DNA from: Pseudarthrobacter sp. NS4
GTDB taxonomy: Bacteria > Actinomycetota > Actinomycetes > Actinomycetales > Micrococcaceae
DNA: 64,000 nucleotides
Assembly: GCF_024758005.1 (NCBI RefSeq)
Contig: NZ_CP103288.1
Location: 1,674,001 to 1,738,000, forward strand
Reading direction: 5' to 3'
In this document: piece by piece, positions 58,619-64,000 of the stretch
Numbering within the stretch: position 1 is the first letter of the stretch
Layout of the letters: each line of letters opens with the position of its first letter
The notes under the pieces: generated by a model
The model's database searches: none
Seen by the model: only the letters and a program-made list of their open reading frames with translations
Told to the model about the DNA's origin: nothing
Position numbers and translations under genes: made by a program

Positions 58619-58993
58619 ATGCCGCTGTCGGAGCACGAACAGAAGCTGCTTGAGCAGCTGGAGAAGCAGCTTCACGAGGACGACCCGAAGTTTGCGAGTT
58701 CCATGGGGTCCGACCCCGGACGTTCATGGTCCACCAGGCATGTGGTGATAGGCGTCCTCTGCGCCCTTGCAGGCGTCTTCCTGTTATTGGTCGGAGTGAC
58801 GCTGCAGAACATATTTGTTGGGGTCCTGGGATTTATCGTCATGGGCGGCGGTGTGTACTTTGCCACCATGCGCAGTTCAACGACGGCAAAACCGGGCGCC
58901 AAGGCCGGCAACGGCAAGTCCGGCAAACCACGGAGTTCATTTATGAACAGCCTTGAGGAGCGTTGGGACGAGAGGCGCAGGGGCGAACAGTAG
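58619..58993 (+). CDS. DUF3040 membrane protein
   Basis: 124 residues from ATG 58619 after a strong aaaggagg. N-terminal family pattern MPLSEHEQKLLEQLEKQLHEDDPKFA, then two membrane helices (about 41-62 and 65-85) and a basic C-terminal tail. Small actinobacterial membrane protein found next to mraZ (Rv2169c type); function unknown. Confidence 0.88.
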   Translation: MPLSEHEQKLLEQLEKQLHEDDPKFASSMGSDPGRSWSTRHVVIGVLCALAGVFLLLVGVTLQNIFVGVLGFIVMGGGVYFATMRSSTTAKPGAKAGNGKSGKPRSSFMNSLEERWDERRRGEQ

Positions 58994-59051
58994 CTCCACG
59001 CTCCAGCCGGATCCGGCCCCTCCACTTTGCACCCCCCGGCAGGGGAGCGTT

Positions 59052-59088
59052 GCGAAAAGACCCCCTTTGGGGGTCTTTTCGCATTTAA
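59052..59088 (+). terminator. terminator after the DUF3040 gene
   Basis: 14-bp perfect stem gcgaaaagaccccc (59052-59065) and gggggtcttttcgc (59069-59082), loop ttt, then attt. Insulates the mra cluster. Confidence 0.9.
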
Positions 59089-59375
59089 TCCCCGCTTTCA
59101 TCCCATTCCTGCCTCAATCGTCCCGGCGCAACCGCTGCCAGTTGCGTGGGCTGAACGTTGGGTGTTCCTTCCAGGACCCGGGACACGCCAAACTCCTCCA
59201 CTCTCCACCACCCCCGCGTTTTAGCGCGTTTTCCAGCCTTCGTTCCCACAACGGACCTTCCGAAGGGGCCGCTATGCGTTGACTGTGGGGGAAAGTGGAG
59301 TAATGTGGAGGACATAAGAGGGTGGTTGCAACATAGGGGATGTGCAGTTCCTGACGGCGGACAGGCGGTGGGCCA
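59089..59375 (+). promoter_or_regulatory. mraZ promoter region
   Basis: 287 bp without a gene. Bases 59089-59275 show nothing clear. TTGACT (59279-59284), 16-bp spacer, TAATGT (59301-59306) is a good promoter overlapped by three MraZ boxes. The leader would be about 63 nt. Confidence 0.65.
59285..59310 (+). promoter_or_regulatory. MraZ boxes (three direct repeats, 10-bp period)
   Basis: gtgggg (59285-59290), gtggag (59295-59300) and gtggag (59305-59310). MraZ proteins in other bacteria bind TGGG-type direct repeats at one-turn spacing. The boxes start right after the -35, fill the spacer and overlap the -10, so MraZ binding should block RNA polymerase. Confidence 0.75.
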
Positions 59376-59804
59376 GTGTTTCTGGGCACTCACTCGCCGC
59401 GTCTGGATGAAAAGGGGCGGATCATTCTCCCCGCGAAGTTCCGGGAGGAGCTTGCCAGCGGGCTGGTGCTTACGAGGGGCCAGGAACGTTGCATCTACGT
59501 CTTCAGCGAGAAGGAATTTGCACGGGTCCATGAGCAAATGCGGGAGGCGCCAATCTCCTCCAAGCAGGCCCGTGACTACATCCGCGTTTTTCTCTCTGGA
59601 GCCTCTGATGAGGTACCTGACAAGCAGGGGCGCGTGACAATTCCACCGGCGCTCCGGGAGTACGCAGGCCTCGGTAGGGAGCTTGCCGTCATTGGCGCAG
59701 GATCCCGGGCCGAGATCTGGGACGCCCAGGCCTGGAATGAATACCTCGCTGAGAAGGAAACAGCCTTCTCGGAAACTGATGATCCTATTCCGGGCATTCT
59801 CTGA
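59376..59804 (+). CDS. mraZ: transcriptional regulator MraZ
   Basis: 142 residues, GTG start giving [19 protein letters not shown]. Two SpoVT-AbrB DNA-binding repeats (about 5-50 with [15 protein letters not shown], and about 78-122 with [19 protein letters not shown]). Ring-forming repressor of the division and cell-wall cluster. Its own promoter has the expected binding repeats. First gene of mraZ-rsmH-ftsL-ftsI-murE. Confidence 0.96.
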
Positions 59805-59972
59805 ATACCGGAAAGGCCAACAGGGAGCTTCTTGGACGAGATCTCCAGCCGGCCCATCGGCTGGCCAACCTGGCTCACTTCCCCGGAGCCAGGCGGGCGG
59901 GACGATAGGCGCGGATGGGGATCTGGCCTAAGAAGCAAGCACGGTGACCACGACGGCGAGAAAGGACGAGGC

Positions 59973-60965
59973 GTGAACGAACAACCCAAGCCCACGTCCG
60001 AACGCCATGTACCGGTTCTTCGGGACCGGTGCATCAATTTATTGGCCCCCGGATTCGAGGCGGCCAGGCTCCGCGGTGAAACCCCCGTGGCAATCGATGC
60101 AACCTTGGGAATGGGGGGACACTCGGAAGCGATGCTCCAGCGGTTTCCCGACCTCCACCTCATCGGGATTGACCGGGATGAAGAAGCCCTTGCACTCGCT
60201 GGAGAACGCCTGGCTCCGTTCAACGCACGTACCGATTTGGTCCATGCCGTCTACGACGAAATCCAGGACGTCCTTGCCGACCTCGGCGTGCAGGAAGCCC
60301 ATGGAATCCTGATGGACCTCGGGGTCTCCTCACTCCAGCTCGATGAACGTGGACGCGGCTTTGCCTACTCTTTTGATGCGCCCCTGGACATGCGCATGGA
60401 CACAAGCCGTGGCCAGACTGCCGCTGACATTGTCAACAACTACAGCGAAGAAGAGCTGGTCAGGATCATCCGTAAATGGGGTGAAGAAAAGTTCGCCGGA
60501 CGCATCGCGAACAGGATCGTTGCCTCCCGCGCCGTCAAGCCGTTCACTACAACTGGCGAGCTGGTGGAACAGATCCGTTCGGTGGTACCGGCCGGAGCAG
60601 CCAAGTCCGGAGGGCATCCGGCCAAGCGGACCTTCCAGGCCTTGCGGATAGAGGTCAATGAAGAACTCGACGTGCTCGAACGCGCCGTGCCCGCAGCCGT
60701 GGATTCCACGGCCATGGGTGGACGCATCGTGGTGATGTCCTACCACTCACTGGAGGACAAAATCGTCAAAAGCGTTTTCCAGGCGCGTTCCAAGTCCTCC
60801 GCTCCGCTCGGATTCCCCGTAGAGCTGGAAGAACATAAGCCGGAGCTGAAGACCCTGACTAAGGGCACTGAGGTGCCAACCGCCGTCGAAATCGCCGAAA
60901 ATCCGCGTGCAGCCTCAGCAAGGCTGCGTGCGGCAGAACGAATCAGAGCCAGGAGAGCTGCATGA
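59973..60965 (+). CDS. rsmH: 16S rRNA (cytosine-1402-N4)-methyltransferase
   Basis: 330 residues from GTG 59973 with aaaggacgagg; in-frame upstream sequence back to 59832 is Gly/Arg-rich and not family-like. SAM site [27 protein letters not shown], then [45 protein letters not shown] lies near the C-terminus. Methylates C1402 of 16S rRNA. The stop overlaps ftsL by 4 bp. Confidence 0.96.
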   Translation: MNEQPKPTSERHVPVLRDRCINLLAPGFEAARLRGETPVAIDATLGMGGHSEAMLQRFPDLHLIGIDRDEEALALAGERLAPFNARTDLVHAVYDEIQDVLADLGVQEAHGILMDLGVSSLQLDERGRGFAYSFDAPLDMRMDTSRGQTAADIVNNYSEEELVRIIRKWGEEKFAGRIANRIVASRAVKPFTTTGELVEQIRSVVPAGAAKSGGHPAKRTFQALRIEVNEELDVLERAVPAAVDSTAMGGRIVVMSYHSLEDKIVKSVFQARSKSSAPLGFPVELEEHKPELKTLTKGTEVPTAVEIAENPRAASARLRAAERIRARRAA

Positions 60966-61699
60966 GCACCGCTGCCGTCAAGAACTTTCCCGTCGTTGAA
61001 GGCAGTTCGGCGGTCCGGGGGACCCTTCCCGCAGGTGCTCCGGGTGCAGGCCGGAAGAGCCGCACCCCGCTCTCGGTGGTACGTACAGCACCCCGGAAGC
61101 GCCGCGCCCCCTTCGTTGTGCTCTGCTTTGCCATGCTTGCCGTGGCCTTGGTCGCTGTGCTGGTCCTGAATATCTCGGTCTCCACCGCGCAGTACCAGTT
61201 GGTGGAACTGCGCGCGCGGCAAAGCACGCTGACCAAGCAGAACCAGGACCTTACCCAGCAGGTCCAGAACTTCGAGGCTCCGCAGAACCTGGCTGCGAAG
61301 GCGAAGGATCTGGGCATGGTGGCATCCACCGTCAAAGGCCAGATCGACCTTTCCACCCTGTCCGTCACGGGCAAGGCAACGCCGGCAGTTAAGGGAGGCT
61401 CCGAAGGCGCCGTTATCCCTGCTCCGGCAGTGGCCGGGCAGCTCATCGTGGTTCCGCCGGCAACCAAAGGTGAGCCCCTTGCGAACCGCCGGCCTGCCGC
61501 GGAAGCTTCCACGGCGGCTCCCGCCGCTGGAACTCCCGCCCCCAAGACTCCAGCCGACGGCGCTTCCGGCCAGGGACCGGCCACACCAGCTGCGCCGGGC
61601 GGGACGCCGGCAGCGGCAGCGGCCGCCCCGCAGGTGCCCCCTGCTGAACTCCACGGCGGAACCGTGCCCGTGCCCCAGCAAAGGGTGCCCGGGCAGTAG
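60962..61699 (+). CDS. ftsL: FtsL-like division protein with long extracellular tail
   Basis: 245 residues. A basic cytoplasmic N-terminus (1-49), one membrane helix (about 50-71), and a short coiled coil (about 74-108: [27 protein letters not shown]) followed by AAKAKDLGM, the FtsL/DivIC pattern. A Pro/Ala/Thr-rich tail of about 110 residues then extends outside the membrane. Expected partner of FtsB/FtsQ at the septum. Identity rests on topology and position between rsmH and ftsI, since the sequence is poorly conserved. Confidence 0.82.
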   Translation: MSTAAVKNFPVVEGSSAVRGTLPAGAPGAGRKSRTPLSVVRTAPRKRRAPFVVLCFAMLAVALVAVLVLNISVSTAQYQLVELRARQSTLTKQNQDLTQQVQNFEAPQNLAAKAKDLGMVASTVKGQIDLSTLSVTGKATPAVKGGSEGAVIPAPAVAGQLIVVPPATKGEPLANRRPAAEASTAAPAAGTPAPKTPADGASGQGPATPAAPGGTPAAAAAAPQVPPAELHGGTVPVPQQRVPGQ

Positions 61700-61746
61700 T
61701 AAGCAGGTCTGACGGGCAACAGGGTCGAGCAGCAAGGAATTCCAGG

Positions 61747-63540
61747 GTGACGCAGAGGACCGGCAAGGCAGCAAACGGCAGGGTGCCCAACCCCACCAAG
61801 CGGTTGCGCCTCGGGCTGGGCATTATGCTCACCCTCCTGCTGGTGGTGGGCGGCAAGCTGTTCCTTGTGCAGGGCCTGGATGTCGGGGGAATGGCCGAGG
61901 CAGCCCTAAACAAGCGGATGACCCAGACGGTCCTTCCCGCCGAACGCGGCAGCATCCTGGATTCCAGCGGAACAGTCCTGGCGAACAGCGTTATCCGCTA
62001 CAACGTGGTGGTTGACCAAAGGCTGAACACCAAGACCGAAACGTTCAAGCGGCTGGATGAGTCCAAAGAAAAACTGGTGGACGTTTCCCGAGACCAGGGG
62101 CTCACGGAACTGGCGGCGGTCCTGGGGATGGACAAGGACGCCATCGAAGAAGCCGTTACGGGCGACTCGCGCTACTACATCGTGGCCAAGGACGTGAAGC
62201 CCGATGTTGAGGACCGTATCTCGAAGCTCCAGATTCCCGGAATCGTCACCGAGGGCATCAGCAAGCGCGTCTACCCGAACGGGTCGGTGGCCGGCGGAAT
62301 TATCGGCTTCCTGAAGGACGGCACCACCGGCCAGGCAGGCATCGAACAGACCCAGGACGAACTGCTGAGAGGCAAGGACGGTGAGCGGCTGTTCGAGATC
62401 GGCGCCGACGGCCTCAGGATTCCGGTCGGTGTGGACGAGTTGACCCCGCCGGAAGACGGCAAGGATGTGAAGCTCACCATCAACTCCGACCTGCAGTACT
62501 TCGCCCAGCAGGCGATCCAAAGCCAGTCGGACAAACTGGGTGCCGAATGGGGCGTCATCATCGTGATGGACGCCAAGACGGGCGACCTGGTAGCGATGGC
62601 AGACACCAATTCCCCCGACCCCAACGATCCAGGCCGGGTGGCAGCCAAGGACCGCGGCGTACGCGCCGTTACCGCTGCATACGAACCCGGCTCCGTGCAA
62701 AAGATGATGACGGTGGCTGCGCTGATCGAAGAAGGCAAGGCCGGCCCCCTGGACACCTTCACCCTGGGGCCCACCTACACGGTGAACGGGCAGACTTTCA
62801 GCGACTCCTTTGCCCACGGGACGGAGGAGCGCACCCTCGCCGGGATCCTGGGCTATTCGATGAACACCGGCACGGTGATGGCCGGGCAACGGCTGAGCAA
62901 GGAACAGCGCTATGAGTGGCTGAAGAAATTTGGAATCGGCGAGGCGCCGGATGTCGGGCTTCCGGCTACCGCGTCAGGCATCCTGACGCCGTGGGAGCAG
63001 TGGGACGGGCGCCAGGAATACACTGTCCTGTTCGGCCAGGGCGTCTCCCAGTCCACCCTGCAGACCGTGCGGGCGTTCCAGTCGGTTGCCAACAACGGCG
63101 TGATGCTCCAGCCGCGCCTGATCGACTCCTACATTTCTCCTGACGGGACCGAGGAAAAAGTACCGGCCGCGCCCTCCCGGCAGGTCGTCTCGGACAGTAC
63201 AGCCCAACAGGTCCAGGACATCCTGGAAAGCGCCGTTACCGAAGGCCAGATCAAGGATGCGGCCATCGACGGCTACCGGGTGGGCGCAAAGACAGGCACC
63301 TCGGAGTCCCCGTGCGACGACGGTGCGGGGTTCTGCGGGTACACCGCCTCCATCGTGGGCATGGCACCGATGGACGATCCGCGGTTTATTGTGGAGGTGG
63401 TACTCCAGCGGCCGAAAGGCAGCATCTACGGGATTACCCAGGGGCCGGTCTTCCGGTCGGTCATGAGCCAGGCACTGCGGACCTACAACGTCCAGCCATC
63501 CACCGGCGAACCGGCCAGACTGCCCCAGTTCGCCAAGTAA
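61747..63540 (+). CDS. ftsI: septal peptidoglycan transpeptidase (class B PBP)
   Basis: 597 residues, GTG start. Membrane helix about 21-43, then a pedestal domain with ERGSILDSSGTVLA and the transpeptidase domain: S316-V-Q-K319 (SxxK nucleophile), S371-M-N (SxN) and K515-T-G. Cross-links septal peptidoglycan with FtsW. The loop around SESPCDDGAGFCGYT carries two Cys that could form a disulfide. It corresponds to pbpB. Confidence 0.96.
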   Translation: MTQRTGKAANGRVPNPTKRLRLGLGIMLTLLLVVGGKLFLVQGLDVGGMAEAALNKRMTQTVLPAERGSILDSSGTVLANSVIRYNVVVDQRLNTKTETFKRLDESKEKLVDVSRDQGLTELAAVLGMDKDAIEEAVTGDSRYYIVAKDVKPDVEDRISKLQIPGIVTEGISKRVYPNGSVAGGIIGFLKDGTTGQAGIEQTQDELLRGKDGERLFEIGADGLRIPVGVDELTPPEDGKDVKLTINSDLQYFAQQAIQSQSDKLGAEWGVIIVMDAKTGDLVAMADTNSPDPNDPGRVAAKDRGVRAVTAAYEPGSVQKMMTVAALIEEGKAGPLDTFTLGPTYTVNGQTFSDSFAHGTEERTLAGILGYSMNTGTVMAGQRLSKEQRYEWLKKFGIGEAPDVGLPATASGILTPWEQWDGRQEYTVLFGQGVSQSTLQTVRAFQSVANNGVMLQPRLIDSYISPDGTEEKVPAAPSRQVVSDSTAQQVQDILESAVTEGQIKDAAIDGYRVGAKTGTSESPCDDGAGFCGYTASIVGMAPMDDPRFIVEVVLQRPKGSIYGITQGPVFRSVMSQALRTYNVQPSTGEPARLPQFAK

Positions 63541-63555
63541 CACCCCGGCATCAAC

Positions 63556-63583
63556 GGCAGCAACAGCCTTGGCTGTTGCTGCC
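63556..63583 (+). other. hairpin between ftsI and murE
   Basis: 13-bp perfect stem ggcagcaacagcc (63556-63568) and ggctgttgctgcc (63571-63583), loop 2 nt, no T-run. Probably an mRNA-processing or attenuation element within the operon and not a full terminator. Confidence 0.55.
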
Positions 63584-63625
63584 CATCCATGCCGGACACG
63601 ATCCACTAGCACCATCGGAGATCCC

Positions 63626-64000
63626 TTGTCAGAGTTCAACACGTCCGGGAGCGGCGCCGCGCCCACGGCTCCTGCCAGCAAGACCCGGTTCCGGCCATCG
63701 GCCGTTAACGCAGTCCGGCTGGACAGCATCGGCGACGCAATCGGCGTCCCTGTTCCCGGGGCTGCTGCCGGCACGGTAGTGACCGGCATCTCCTTGAACT
63801 CCCGGACGGTGGAACCCGGTGACCTGTATGTTGCCCTCCCCGGCGCTGTCCGGCACGGCGCCGATTTTGCAGCCCAGGCAATCGAGGCCGGTGCCGTTGC
63901 AATTCTGACGGACGAGGCCGGTGCCCGCTTGTTGGCGCCGTCTACTGACACTTCGGTGCCGGTGCTGATCGTGGAGGCCCCGCGGAACGTCGTGGGCCCG
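63626..64000 (+). CDS. murE: UDP-N-acetylmuramyl-tripeptide synthetase, N-terminal part (cut by window end)
   Basis: First 125 codons only. Start TTG 63626 is chosen because cggag lies 7 bp upstream and the reading frame is open from there to the window end; no ATG or GTG fits better. The N-terminal MurE domain is recognisable by GISLNSRTVEPGDLYVALPG, then HGADFAAQAIEAGAVAILTD. The ATP site lies outside the window. The residue added to the stem peptide (lysine is usual in Arthrobacter) cannot be read from this part. Confidence 0.88.
   Translation, partial: MSEFNTSGSGAAPTAPASKTRFRPSAVNAVRLDSIGDAIGVPVPGAAAGTVVTGISLNSRTVEPGDLYVALPGAVRHGADFAAQAIEAGAVAILTDEAGARLLAPSTDTSVPVLIVEAPRNVVGP

Overview
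The window is a high-G+C actinobacterial chromosome segment. The 16S sequence, the gene order and the frequent GTG and ATGA-overlap starts point to Micrococcaceae, most likely Arthrobacter sensu lato (Pseudarthrobacter-like); this is my reading, not a database result. Nearly everything is core chromosome. I see no transposase, phage gene, CRISPR array or toxin-antitoxin pair.

Layout. (1) 1-6843: the 3' end of tyrS, its terminator, then a complete rrn operon (16S-23S-5S, no tRNA in the spacer) with recognisable precursor-processing stems and a strong terminator. (2) 6844-18013, + strand: a leader with a 32-bp tandem repeat, a repeat-rich basic/TPR-like protein, HAD phosphatase, a small protein, tlyA, nadK, recN, pyrG, a NUDIX hydrolase, xerD and a second NUDIX hydrolase. 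As I remember it, this is the order of M. tuberculosis Rv1689-Rv1701, but without the two membrane genes normally between recN and pyrG. (3) 18081-26382: a metabolic block, mostly on the - strand: the methylcitrate cycle (prpC, prpB, prpD) with its own GntR regulator, then a CitA/CitB-type two-component system divergent from a dctA transporter. (4) 26543-34331: parA, scpA, scpB, rluB, tyrA, cmk, plsC-like and der (the Rv1708-Rv1713 order), followed by tRNA-Pro(GGG). (5) 34641-38767: an Fpg/Nei glycosylase, then gcvH, garA, an ftsR-type MerR gene, a bifunctional-nuclease-family gene and a second MerR gene (the Rv1826-Rv1830 order). (6) 38839-43356: an orphan ParA divergent from pyruvate carboxylase. 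(7) 43421-58993: long-chain acyl-CoA ligase, ROK glucokinase, two tandem alpha/beta hydrolases, an acyltransferase, class II DAHP synthase, a PASTA kinase of the PknL type, a LysM/lytic transglycosylase, an Rv2175c-like DNA-binding protein, a polyprenyl synthase, a lipoprotein, dinB and a DUF3040 membrane protein. (8) 59279-64000: the start of the division/cell-wall cluster mraZ-rsmH-ftsL-ftsI-murE (murE cut by the window end).

How the genes work together. The propionate block yields succinate and pyruvate, the dctA/two-component pair handles C4-dicarboxylate uptake, and pyc replenishes oxaloacetate. garA and gcvH, and pknL with its partner, link Ser/Thr phosphorylation to metabolism and wall synthesis. 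The mra cluster is headed by an apparently autorepressed mraZ promoter.

I did not find a convincing new multi-gene system. The best leads are small: the 32-bp tandem repeat and RG/D-rich repeat protein next to the rrn operon, several perfect palindromes in promoter regions (prp operon, rluB, aroG), a CRP-like site before pyc, MraZ boxes spaced at exactly 10 bp inside a promoter, several candidate leaderless genes, and a PknL partner without the N-terminal region that carries the phosphoacceptor in mycobacteria.
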